A stretch of 64,000 nt of DNA from Fictibacillus phosphorivorans (GTDB taxonomy: Bacteria > Bacillota > Bacilli > Bacillales > Fictibacillaceae). The DNA lies in NCBI RefSeq assembly GCF_001629705.1, contig NZ_CP015378.1:2356001-2420000 (forward strand), read 5' to 3'. The translations under genes were made by a program, and so were the position numbers. Within the stretch, counting starts at the first letter, position 1; each line of letters begins with the position of its first letter. Below the pieces are notes generated by a model, which ran no database searches, was not told the DNA's origin, and saw only the letters and a list, made by a program, of their open reading frames with translations. This document shows positions 34,242-42,508 of this stretch, in pieces.

Positions 34242-34667
34242 ATGCTTGTGTCAACACTACCAGATATTAAACAAACCGCAACTTTTAACGCACCGATTCA
34301 AAAAGTGTGGGATTCTGTATCGACATCAGAAGGCATGTCAGCTTGGTTCATGCCAAATGACTTTAAAGCAGAAGAGGGTCATGAGTTTCACATCCAGTCC
34401 CCTTTTGGTCCTTCACCGTGCAAAGTGCTCGTGATTGATGAACCACATAAGCTTTCCTTTTCATGGGACACAGACGGCTGGGTCGTTACGTTTCTGTTAG
34501 AGGAAAAAGGAGATCAGACAGAGTTCACACTGATTCACAGCGGCTGGAAAGAAGAAGACGCGATCGTTGGAAAAGCGAATCAAAAAGCGCAAGGTGTGCG
34601 TGATCGCATGAACGGCGGATGGGTTGGTATAGTGAATGAAAGATTGAAAAAGGTCGTTGAGGGCTAA
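34242..34667 (+). CDS. SRPBCC (AHSA1-like) domain protein
   Basis: A 141-residue Bet v1-like helix-grip protein: [30 protein letters not shown] and [13 protein letters not shown], the START/AHSA1 pattern for binding hydrophobic ligands. An AGGAG ribosome site lies four bases before the ATG at 34242; a GTG six bases further on is a possible alternative with better spacing. It is the first gene of an operon with an ArsR regulator. The AHSA1-ArsR pair is a common bacterial arrangement; the ligand is unknown. Confidence 0.85.
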   Translation: MLVSTLPDIKQTATFNAPIQKVWDSVSTSEGMSAWFMPNDFKAEEGHEFHIQSPFGPSPCKVLVIDEPHKLSFSWDTDGWVVTFLLEEKGDQTEFTLIHSGWKEEDAIVGKANQKAQGVRDRMNGGWVGIVNERLKKVVEG

Positions 34668-35000
34668 GTGGGAGTGGCAGCACCAGCAGAAAAGCACGAT
34701 GTTTTTAAAGCGATTGCAGATCCGACGAGACGTGAAGTATTGAGGCTACTTGCAGAAAATGAACGACCGATTTCAGAGATAGCCCATCACTTTGAGATGA
34801 GCCGAACAGCCGTGACAAAGCATCTTCAGATTTTAACGGAGGCTGAACTCATTTCAGGCAGAAAAGAAGGACGGGAAAAGATCTATCAGCTGCATCCCGA
34901 ACCTTTAACAGAAGTGAAGCAGTGGCTAGCTTATTACGAGAAGTTTTGGGGTAATAAGTTGGCTATGTTAAAGCATCTTGTTGAGGATGAAAATAAATAA
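34668..35000 (+). CDS. ArsR family transcriptional regulator
   Basis: A 110-residue winged-helix repressor: KHDVFKAIADPTRREVLRLL, then ISEIAHHFEMSRTAVTKHLQ as the recognition helix region, and a wing around GRKEGREKIYQLHPE. It has no metal-binding CxC motif, so it does not sense metals by the classic site. The GTG start at 34668 immediately follows the TAA stop of the SRPBCC gene, so translation is coupled. It should bind the AACCAAA elements at 34179-34219. Confidence 0.88.
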   Translation: MGVAAPAEKHDVFKAIADPTRREVLRLLAENERPISEIAHHFEMSRTAVTKHLQILTEAELISGRKEGREKIYQLHPEPLTEVKQWLAYYEKFWGNKLAMLKHLVEDENK

Positions 35001-35314
35001 CCCGTAAAAAAGCTTAAGGAGACACTTGCTAATTAAGGTTTTTTATCTTGGCAATGTAGAACTCAATCCTCTCTAGAATTACCGGGAAACCGACCAAATG
35101 GCTGTAGGTTTCTTGAATTTCCACTTTACCAAGCAAATAGTTATCAAAGCACTAATGTAATTACTGTTAAAAAAAGGCTTAAGGACTCATCCTTAAGCCT
35201 TAATCAATCAGTTATCATTGAATCTTCAGATATGATGAACTGCATGATTTTCATATAATATTGTTGGCGAATTAAAATTGTGAATTATTAATTTTATCCA
35301 TTCAAAGTCAGTTT
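35001..35314. other. Left boundary of the defence island
   Basis: No convincing ORF in these 314 bases. Base composition becomes clearly more AT-rich to the right. A hairpin terminator for the island's first gene lies at 35169-35202. A weak CTTAA...TTAAG hairpin followed by TTTTTTATC near 35013-35046 could terminate the ArsR gene. No direct repeat or tRNA that would mark an integration site was found. Confidence 0.45.
35169..35202 (-). terminator. Rho-independent terminator
   Basis: AAGGCTTAAGGA (35174-35185) pairs with TCCTTAAGCCTT (35190-35201), loop CTCA. On the minus strand a T run follows. It ends the HNH/MazG-like transcript. Confidence 0.85.
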
Positions 35315-36325
35315 TTAAATTTGAAATTTCTTATGTGGTATCCAAAGATCTGTAAACCCATTTTCCTTGGAATAATTATAAAGCTCGATCAATTTCTTTT
35401 CTGTATAGACTTTCATATCTAGCCTTTGGTTTACTAATGAATTCTGTGTTAAATCCAAGTTTCGATCTATAAGAGAGTCTAAATATTGTTCTACGGCTAA
35501 TTTATCATTTTTTGCTAAGTTACATGAATTACAGGAGATGACCAAGTTCCATAATTGATCAGTTTGCACAAAACTCCATGGAATGAAATGATCAACATGA
35601 ATAGACCCTTTTTTCTTAATTTCTTTACCACAATAAAAACACTTGTCATTGTAAAAAGATGATAAAAGTATGTAGAATTCATTCAAAGAAGATCTTTTAG
35701 ATACATTTTCAACTTTCATTAGAAGATTTGTAATATCACCGTTTTGGTTGAACTTTTCTAAAAATAAAGCAAGGTGATAGTTCGTTAAATATGTCAGCAC
35801 TTTCTGAAACCGTTGCATAAACGAGTAAAAGCTAGGATTGATTTTAATAGATTCTCTCTTATTATCGAAATCATAGATTGTATTATCAGTATCACCGTAT
35901 ATAGCACCCATAACATTCAACTTAGCCATCTTTTTAACCTTTGTAGTGATTTCAATTTGTAGGTCATTGGAAAGCTTATCAAACACAAAAGTATTTGGAA
36001 TCATGTACTTTTCTTTGATTTCTAAAAGTATTTTTTGTACCTCTGCTTTCTTTCCGATCATGTTAATCTGATTTAAATTATGATGTACAACAAGATTCCA
36101 ATATATTTTAGAAAAACTTGTATATAAAATATCATAGGTTAATTCTAACTCTTCATTTACATTATAAAGATTCTCTAATATTGACTTAATCAATACAAAT
36201 TTATATGTTGTGGAATTTTTAGATTTTGGAGAAAAGATATAATTGAAGTGTCCCCAAATTTGCTTGTCAGTTAGATATTCAACTGTCATTTCACCTACTT
36301 GTAATTTGTGGCTCAATGCCAACAT
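35315..36325 (-). CDS. HNH endonuclease domain protein
   Basis: A 336-residue protein whose C-terminal third carries an HNH nuclease: zinc pairs KCFYCGKE and SCNSC around the catalytic HVDHFIPWSF and the final ...NLAKND. The first about 225 residues are helical and unassigned, perhaps for DNA or partner binding. A GAGGAAAGAG ribosome site precedes the ATG. It follows the MazG-like gene by 32 bases and is in the defence island, so restriction or abortive nuclease activity is plausible. The target is not known. Confidence 0.8.
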   Translation of the reverse strand: MLALSHKLQVGEMTVEYLTDKQIWGHFNYIFSPKSKNSTTYKFVLIKSILENLYNVNEELELTYDILYTSFSKIYWNLVVHHNLNQINMIGKKAEVQKILLEIKEKYMIPNTFVFDKLSNDLQIEITTKVKKMAKLNVMGAIYGDTDNTIYDFDNKRESIKINPSFYSFMQRFQKVLTYLTNYHLALFLEKFNQNGDITNLLMKVENVSKRSSLNEFYILLSSFYNDKCFYCGKEIKKKGSIHVDHFIPWSFVQTDQLWNLVISCNSCNLAKNDKLAVEQYLDSLIDRNLDLTQNSLVNQRLDMKVYTEKKLIELYNYSKENGFTDLWIPHKKFQI

Positions 36326-36357
36326 CTCTTTCCTCTTTTGATTTTAAAACCGCAGTA

Positions 36358-36678
36358 TTAATCTGCATCTATTAAAAAGATACGTTTAAGAAATCCTCCG
36401 CGTTTTTCTGCTTTTTCATGTCGTACTTTTTCAATTTCATAAAAATCTACTCCATGCACTTTAGCAAGTGCGTACATTAATTCAAGCAAATCAGCCAGTT
36501 CCTCAACAGCATCTTTGTCATTATCAGCCGCTGCATATTCATCTAATTCTTCATAACATTTTTTCTTTAACTCTTTAATATAATCAGTTTCAGATAGAAT
36601 AGTAGTATTAAAGGAAGCACCTGTCCTCTTAATAATTTCTGGAATACGGTCACGGACGAGTTTGTTGTATGTTGGCAT
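36358..36678 (-). CDS. MazG-like / phosphoribosyl-ATP pyrophosphohydrolase-like protein
   Basis: A 106-residue all-alpha NTP pyrophosphohydrolase. It opens with YNKLVRDRIPEIIKRTG, the hallmark of this group, then the metal-binding acidic helices KKKCYEELDEYAAA and DAVEELADLLELMYALAKVH. Such proteins hydrolyse aberrant or signalling nucleotides (house-cleaning) and are frequent in phage-defence neighbourhoods. It lies between the glycosylase and the HNH gene, with a 209-base gap upstream that probably holds its own promoter. Confidence 0.85.
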   Translation of the reverse strand: MPTYNKLVRDRIPEIIKRTGASFNTTILSETDYIKELKKKCYEELDEYAAADNDKDAVEELADLLELMYALAKVHGVDFYEIEKVRHEKAEKRGGFLKRIFLIDAD

Positions 36679-36887
36679 TTCTACACCCCTTTACTTTTTT
36701 TCATATACTATTTGTACAATAATCTTACACAAAAAATTTACTTGCATTTTTACTTATACCGGGCAGCCCATCATCTTATAATTGTTTCTTTCTCATAATA
36801 ATAATTGAAAAAGATTTTTCAAAATCAATATATATCACCTCTTTTAAAAGGTTTATATAATTTTAAGAGAATAATATTAGAAAAGAC

Positions 36888-37532
36888 TTATTTGACTTTT
36901 ATAATATTTTTAAAGTAATGACATTTCCTTTTTAAAGGACAAATTTCGCATTTGGGTATCGGAGAACAAATTTCTCTTCCAAAATCCAATAAAGAATAGT
37001 TAAATATCCTAGAATTTCTTTTTGGTGTTACTCGATCAGCAAACTCAAAAAAGCTTTTATCAGTATAAAGCTTTGGACTCCTTTTAAATCCAAAGACCCT
37101 TGAGTACACTCTCACTACGTTTCCATCCACTATAGTGTCTCTTACATTGAAATACATCGACCTAACAGCAGCAGCTGTATAGTTACCTACACCTTTTATT
37201 GAAAGCAAATCTCTCTTTTCCTTTAAATTTTGCTTATCCTTAAGTACTTCTGCAATATCTTTAATAATTTGTTCTCTTCCAGGAAGACCTAAATTTTTAA
37301 ATGTCTTTGGTTGTTCTTTTATAAGGTAATTATGAGGGGTTGGATATTCATTGATAAATTTTATGAACTCAGGTTCTACAACATCTGACCTTGTCCTCTG
37401 CAACATAATTTCCGCTACTAGCGCATGCCACAAGTTATCAACATTACGCCAAACAAAATTAAATTTATTTTCTTTCCCCCATTTAAGTAACTTTCTTCTA
37501 AAATAGAGTATGTCACTATATTTTATTTCCAT
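36888..37532 (-). CDS. MutY/Mig-like HhH-GPD DNA glycosylase, R-M associated
   Basis: A 214-residue base-excision glycosylase. The MutY-type first motif is LVAEIMLQRTRSDVV (Glu41). The helix-hairpin-helix is SIKGVGNYTAAAV, with Tyr118 where EndoIII has its catalytic Lys, so it should be monofunctional. The catalytic Asp is in TIVDGNVVRV (Asp136). A [4Fe-4S]-type cluster loop ends the chain (Cys189, 195, 198, 204; the first spacing is five, not the usual six). The MutY C-terminal recognition domain is missing. This matches Mig-type T:G mismatch glycosylases that accompany m5C methyltransferases. It is divergent from the restriction gene. Ribosome site AAGGAG, nine bases upstream. Confidence 0.85.
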   Translation of the reverse strand: MEIKYSDILYFRRKLLKWGKENKFNFVWRNVDNLWHALVAEIMLQRTRSDVVEPEFIKFINEYPTPHNYLIKEQPKTFKNLGLPGREQIIKDIAEVLKDKQNLKEKRDLLSIKGVGNYTAAAVRSMYFNVRDTIVDGNVVRVYSRVFGFKRSPKLYTDKSFFEFADRVTPKRNSRIFNYSLLDFGREICSPIPKCEICPLKRKCHYFKNIIKVK

Positions 37533-37621
37533 TTATGCCTGCTCCTTGTTAAAGAAGTAATATTTACTTTCTTTCCCGAATGAGCTGATAAAAAACACTA
37601 TTCCTTAAAGGAGTGAAGATT

Positions 37622-38986
37622 TTGTTGTATGACAATACATCACCTGAATCAATAGAACAACATGCTAAGTTGATGGAAAATAAAGCATTTTATGAAATTC
37701 TACCTACTGAGGTACTGGAAAGGACTAAGTTAAAAGGTGGAATTGGAACTTTAATTGAGGAGCATTATTTTGGATACAAACCAAACTCCATTAGTGAAGC
37801 AGACTTTCCTGAAGCTGGGGTTGAGTTAAAGGTAACACCTTATAAGAAGAACAAGAATAAAACCTTTTCAGCTAAAGAACGTTTAGTGTTAAACATTATT
37901 AATTATATGAACGAGTCTAACAATACATTTGAGACAAGTGCTTTCTGGAAAAAGAACAAACTGATTTTACTGGTATTTTATCTATTTGAAGAGGATTTAG
38001 AACGTCACGACTTCAGAATAACCCATGCACAATTATTTGAGTTTCCTGAAAAAGATCTAGAAATCATCAAACAAGATTGGGAAACTATCATCAATAAAAT
38101 CAAAGATGGTAAAGCACATGAACTCTCTGAAAGAGATACGTTATATTTAAGCGCATGTACAAAAGGTGCAAATAAAGGAAGCGTAAGATCCCAACCCTTT
38201 TCATCTATCATGGCTAAACAACGTGCTTTTTCTTTAAAGTCTTCGTATATGACATTTATTCTGAATAAATATATATTAAATAAGAAAAAAACCTATAAAT
38301 CAATTGTAACTACTGAACAACTTCAAGAAAAAACACTTGATGAGTTAATATTAAGTGCATTCCGACCGTTCTATGGAATGAAATTAGATGACTTGTGTGA
38401 GAAGTTTGAAATATCGACTTCAAGTAAATCCAAAACTTATTCAGTTGCTGCCAGAATGCTGAGGAATGATCTAAATGACCTTAACAAGTCTGAAGAATTT
38501 CTTAAATCCAGTACGAAGATTAAGACAATAAGAATACAAAGAAACGGTAGTATAAAGGAATCTATGTCATTCCCCTCATTTAAATACAAAGAAATAATCA
38601 AAGAAAATTGGGATGAGTCTTCCTTAAGACTTATGTTTTTGGAAACTAGATATCTTTTTGTTGTTTATCTTGAAACTGCAGATGAGGATTATGAATTCGT
38701 CGATGCTTTCTTCTGGACGATTCCAGAAGAAGATTTAGAGAATGAAGTCCGATGGGTTTGGGAAGAAACTATTAAAAGAATCTTAGATGAACAAGCACAT
38801 AAACTACCCGGTTCATCTGAGAATAGAGTATCACACGTGCGACCTCATGCAGCAAATAGTTCAGATACATATCCTACCCATTACGGTGAGAATCTGGTTA
38901 AAAAATCCTTTTGGTTAAATAATAGTTACGTAAAAGAAGTTATCTTTAATAATTCTTATAAAGTAAAGAACAGATTACTAAAATAA
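37622..38986 (+). CDS. Sau3AI/MutH-family type II restriction endonuclease
   Basis: The TTG at 37622 is chosen because AAGGAG lies eight bases before it; an earlier GTG overlaps that site. The 454-residue enzyme has the two-domain Sau3AI plan. The N-terminal MutH-like catalytic core shows GIGTLIEEHYFGYKPNSISE and then DFPEAGVELKV with D61, E68 and K70 (the Dx6ExK triad). The C-terminal half repeats the fold (LRLMFLETRYLFVVYLETAD, FFWTIPEEDLENEV) without clear catalytic residues and probably binds a second DNA copy. Sau3AI cleaves GATC; that specificity is inferred. It faces the cognate methyltransferase. Confidence 0.85.
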   Translation: MLYDNTSPESIEQHAKLMENKAFYEILPTEVLERTKLKGGIGTLIEEHYFGYKPNSISEADFPEAGVELKVTPYKKNKNKTFSAKERLVLNIINYMNESNNTFETSAFWKKNKLILLVFYLFEEDLERHDFRITHAQLFEFPEKDLEIIKQDWETIINKIKDGKAHELSERDTLYLSACTKGANKGSVRSQPFSSIMAKQRAFSLKSSYMTFILNKYILNKKKTYKSIVTTEQLQEKTLDELILSAFRPFYGMKLDDLCEKFEISTSSKSKTYSVAARMLRNDLNDLNKSEEFLKSSTKIKTIRIQRNGSIKESMSFPSFKYKEIIKENWDESSLRLMFLETRYLFVVYLETADEDYEFVDAFFWTIPEEDLENEVRWVWEETIKRILDEQAHKLPGSSENRVSHVRPHAANSSDTYPTHYGENLVKKSFWLNNSYVKEVIFNNSYKVKNRLLK

Positions 38987-38998
38987 AGTAATCTGTTC
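38968..38998. terminator. Shared hairpin over two convergent stop codons
   Basis: GAACAGATTACT (38968-38979) and AGTAATCTGTTC (38987-38998) form a perfect 12-bp stem with a 7-base loop. The loop region holds the endonuclease TAA (38984-38986), while the methyltransferase TAG (38978-38980) lies at the stem top. The two reading frames overlap by nine bases. A T-rich stretch (TTCTTGTTTTTC) follows on the plus strand. It may end both transcripts. Confidence 0.75.
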
Positions 38999-40249
38999 TT
39001 CTTGTTTTTCTTTGCTCTTTTCAATTTGAGGTTCTTGGATTTCGATTTCATGGATTCTTTCACCCATTAGTGTTATAAGGTCTACCACTAGAGCATTACC
39101 CATACAGAAATAACGCATTCTCTCTGACATGCCAGTGTTTGTCCAGTTGTCAGGAAAACCGTTCAATCTCTCACACTCGACGGGAGTCAGGTATCTCCAT
39201 CTTCCTGTCTTTTTATCAGGTACTACATGAGTACTACGATTAGTTGTACCTTCACTTGTTAGCATCGTTCTACCAGGTAAATCCATATTTTCCGGTAGAG
39301 ACATTCCACCTTCAGAGAAGATATATTTATGACCTGTAGTAGAGGTTCTTTCTACTTTTTTTGAGCCTTTTAAATAGATAAACTTTTCTTTCGCCATCTC
39401 TGTCAAATAATATTTCTCATCAACCTCTTCTTCAAGTATGTCCGATAGCGGGATAGGAGCTGATTTTAATGGCGTTAATTCCATTGAAATAAATTCTCCA
39501 TCTTTCATGATACCTGAATTATAAAAGTTTCCTTTGAACTCATCCGAGATATTTACTAGGTCTTCATCTAGATTGCCTTCAGTAATTTTCTTTGTATTTA
39601 AAAACTCCATGGTTACAGGGAATTTAGTTGCAAAGAATCCATCTTGTTCTAATATCTTTGGATTTGAGATTTTACTAAGTTGTTTTGCATACTTTAATGA
39701 TCTGTCGTATGCAAATATGAATACTCTTCTTCTTCTTTGAGATAGACCATAGTCTGCAGCATTAATTACTCGCCATTCGACATCATACCCAGCATTATGA
39801 AATGCAGCAAGCATGATACCAAAATCTCTTCCGCGTTGTTTTGAAGGAGATTTAAGTAGCCTATCAACGTTTTCTAATAATACATACTTAGGCTTTCTTC
39901 CTAGCTGCTGTCGTTCTGATATTAGACGCATTATCTCCCAGAACAAAACACCTTTTTTTCCTTGTATACCTTTTTCCCCACTCAACGACCTTGCTACTGA
40001 ATAATCCTGACAAGGAAATCCACCTACCAAAACTTCTGCATTAGGAAGGTACTCTGATTTCACAGTTGAAATATCTTCATTAGAATGTATACCATTATCT
40101 TTAAAATTGGTTGAATAACAAACAAACGCATCTTGTGCTTTTTTCGATGGCTCCCACTGGTTTCCCCAAACGACTTGAAAATGACCAGTTCGTTCTAACC
40201 CTATCCGGAATCCTCCAACACCTGCGAAAAGTTCGATTACGTTTAACAT
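38978..40249 (-). CDS. DNA (cytosine-5-)-methyltransferase, Sau3AI-type
   Basis: A 423-residue m5C methyltransferase. The standard motifs are all visible: I in VIELFAGVGGFRIGLE (residues 4-19), IV with the catalytic Cys80 in VGGFPCQDYS, VI ENV (126-128), VIII QRRRRVFIF, and the C-terminal GNALVVDL (motif X). The long region between VIII and IX (about 190-330) is the target recognition domain and includes a stretch like that of M.Sau3AI. It should protect GATC sites by methylating C. It converges tail-to-tail on the endonuclease gene. Confidence 0.92.
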   Translation of the reverse strand: MLNVIELFAGVGGFRIGLERTGHFQVVWGNQWEPSKKAQDAFVCYSTNFKDNGIHSNEDISTVKSEYLPNAEVLVGGFPCQDYSVARSLSGEKGIQGKKGVLFWEIMRLISERQQLGRKPKYVLLENVDRLLKSPSKQRGRDFGIMLAAFHNAGYDVEWRVINAADYGLSQRRRRVFIFAYDRSLKYAKQLSKISNPKILEQDGFFATKFPVTMEFLNTKKITEGNLDEDLVNISDEFKGNFYNSGIMKDGEFISMELTPLKSAPIPLSDILEEEVDEKYYLTEMAKEKFIYLKGSKKVERTSTTGHKYIFSEGGMSLPENMDLPGRTMLTSEGTTNRSTHVVPDKKTGRWRYLTPVECERLNGFPDNWTNTGMSERMRYFCMGNALVVDLITLMGERIHEIEIQEPQIEKSKEKQEEQITLF

Positions 40250-40485
40250 ATAATACGAACATCCTTTCGGTAATTCTTTCTTTTATAATAACCTATTTTC
40301 TACTTTAGACCAAGGTATATTATAAACTATTACACCAATCAGTAGTGGAAAAAGATGCTCAGACAGAATAGTTAGTTTTCTCCAAAGATTGATTCTACCA
40401 TTTGAAATTATCATTTTTCGCAAATTATGAATTTCTAAATTTTATTTTCATATAATTCATTTAACTAAATATCAGAAACACTTAT

Positions 40486-41022
40486 CTAATAGACAAGTGT
40501 TTCTGAATTATCATTATTACCATTAATCCATGTTGTAAAAAAGCTCCAATCCATCACTGTTCCATCTTCATTTAGTAAACCTAGGTAAATACCATCACCC
40601 TTACCAACTTGCCAAATGGCTTGGGCTGTATTATCTTTTTCGGAAATTCCACTGCTCTTTATGTAATCTAAAAAGATATTTTTACCTGGACCATAATTCT
40701 CAGCAACATATGCAATCAAGTAAATGTCCACACAACTTGCACCCAGTTCCTTTGGGTGGAAACTAAGAATATGAGATTTAAGCAACTGAATAACTTCTTC
40801 ATCAGAAATAGTTAACAATTTATCTTTAATGTTATTAATATGGTAAGATTGATAACTTCTTTTTTCCCACTGTTTTAATTGATAATAATCTCCATTCACT
40901 GTTGAAAGCTTTTTAAGCATGTTCTTAAGATTACATACTGTAGGGATTATATTTGTGTGAATACTTCTACCACGTATAGTATCAGGTAGTGTGTATAAAA
41001 TTATATCTTTTTTTATATTCAT
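40486..41022 (-). CDS. Unrecognised third gene of the McrBC-like operon
   Basis: The ATG at 41022 is preferred because TTTAGGAGCGCAGAG precedes it, ten bases after the nuclease stop; this gives 178 residues. The middle shows the well-conserved-looking block LGASCVDIYLIAYVAENYGP and then a strand-rich C-terminus with WQVGKGDGIYLGLLNEDGTV and MDWSFFTTWING. I do not recognise the family. Tight coupling to the McrB/McrC-like genes suggests it is a real component of the system, perhaps a regulator or adaptor. Confidence 0.6.
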   Translation of the reverse strand: MNIKKDIILYTLPDTIRGRSIHTNIIPTVCNLKNMLKKLSTVNGDYYQLKQWEKRSYQSYHINNIKDKLLTISDEEVIQLLKSHILSFHPKELGASCVDIYLIAYVAENYGPGKNIFLDYIKSSGISEKDNTAQAIWQVGKGDGIYLGLLNEDGTVMDWSFFTTWINGNNDNSETLVY

Positions 41023-41032
41023 CTCTGCGCTC

Positions 41033-42508
41033 CTAAATTGAGTTCCTATCATGTTCTTCGGTTACTCCAGGCATCATTTTTACTGCTCCCATCTTGTACC
41101 TTTGATGAAATTGATCAGCATAATATCTGAGTTCTTCTCCTGACTCCTGAAACGGTGTCATGATATATACTTCTTCTACTACTATTTCATCCGTAAAGAT
41201 GTTTCTAATGCCATCCCTGTACTTGTGCATTTCACCCAATGCTGTCCCAATGTTATTCGGTACACGATATTTCGGATCATAGATAAATAATTTTCCCTCT
41301 CGTTGGATGACAATGTCAGGAATCATCCTTTGGGTAAAGGTATAAAAAAGTGCTTTTGTGTTAGCTGCAACATTTTCAGGGTTTCGATACTGAAAAACCC
41401 GTTGAAATGCAATGGTGTCTCCGTTTTTTAGTTTAACGGTACTCTCTTTGTTTTCCGCTAACGAGAGAAATATCCCGTCTGATGTAGTTTTATAAAGCTG
41501 TGATGAATCAGCTAGTTCCCCGTTCTGTCTTGCTTGTTTGATTAACTTCATGTAGCACCACATTTCATATACTTGAAACGTATCTTTTAACGGTATGTGA
41601 TACTCAAATCCAATCTCATACTTCTGATGCTTATACAGCTTTTCAAACCATGTATGCCATTTTCGATAGATCGGATGCTTTCTTAACCGTTGTGTGATGG
41701 TCACCTGGCCGTTATAAGGTTTGATATCATTCAAGAATGAATGATTCAGCCAGTACAACACCTTGTTTCTTAGTTTCTCTGCTTCCTCTTTTAACACACC
41801 ATCCGCATAATCACGGTATTTGGAAAGAAGATGTCTTAGTTCAAGAAGCTGCTTTTTTACTAAACGGTTTTCATACAGGTCGTTCGTTTCCTGCCGTTTT
41901 AACGTCCACACTTTTTTAGGAACAAGCAGTTCTGTCCGGCCGTGATTTCTCTCCAGCCATAGTGACGTTGATGTATGTACCAGCTGGATTTTTTCACGGT
42001 TCGTTATTAAGTTTTCCTGCTTAAGAACAGATAATGGATGGCTGTTGATTTTTTGAAACAGCAGGGATAACTCGTGAAAGCTTCTTTTAATGTACGACCA
42101 TTGTGTCCATGACACCGTACGTTCTCTTCCACTAGTATTAAATCCTTTATCCAGACCGCTATAATCAAAACAAACAGCCGCTTCCTCTAGAATCTCTCCC
42201 AGCATAATCTCATAGTGCTCCGTCGTCATCTTTCTTTCATCGGTGTAGATGTAAGTTTTAAGATATGTACCGCTTAATTCAATAGTAGCTTCACCTGATT
42301 GAAAGGGTGTGTGCAGTGTCCCACTAACTTCTGATTCATTTGGAACGAACGGAAGAGGTATCCCGTTAAATAAGATCACGGGATTACTCTCACCTTCCAG
42401 TTTCCACTCATAAGAAGTTGCTTCTCTTAAATACGCATCTTCAAGTGGTAGCCAGCCTTCTTCATGACTTTTGATGTAGAACTTAACGCCAGAACTGGGT
42501 TGCTCCAT
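41033..42508 (-). CDS. McrC-like nuclease, DUF2357 plus PD-(D/E)xK domain
   Basis: The ATG at 42508 follows AAAAGGAGCTGG, so 491 residues are expected. The N-terminal two thirds match the DUF2357 region found in COG1700 McrC homologues (helical, with LTARKVWTLKRQETNDLYEN-like stretches). The nuclease core is MIPDIVIQREGKLFIYDPKY (about residues 395-414), a PD-x13-DxK active site. In canonical McrBC, McrC cuts DNA after McrB GTPase translocation. It overlaps the end of the McrB-like gene by 26 bases, so the pair is coupled. Confidence 0.8.
   Translation of the reverse strand: MEQPSSGVKFYIKSHEEGWLPLEDAYLREATSYEWKLEGESNPVILFNGIPLPFVPNESEVSGTLHTPFQSGEATIELSGTYLKTYIYTDERKMTTEHYEIMLGEILEEAAVCFDYSGLDKGFNTSGRERTVSWTQWSYIKRSFHELSLLFQKINSHPLSVLKQENLITNREKIQLVHTSTSLWLERNHGRTELLVPKKVWTLKRQETNDLYENRLVKKQLLELRHLLSKYRDYADGVLKEEAEKLRNKVLYWLNHSFLNDIKPYNGQVTITQRLRKHPIYRKWHTWFEKLYKHQKYEIGFEYHIPLKDTFQVYEMWCYMKLIKQARQNGELADSSQLYKTTSDGIFLSLAENKESTVKLKNGDTIAFQRVFQYRNPENVAANTKALFYTFTQRMIPDIVIQREGKLFIYDPKYRVPNNIGTALGEMHKYRDGIRNIFTDEIVVEEVYIMTPFQESGEELRYYADQFHQRYKMGAVKMMPGVTEEHDRNSI

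Noticed and set aside
37533-37621. C-protein (controller) gene or box for the R-M system
   Set aside because: The 89-base divergent region is too short for a controller gene and shows no clear palindromic C-box.
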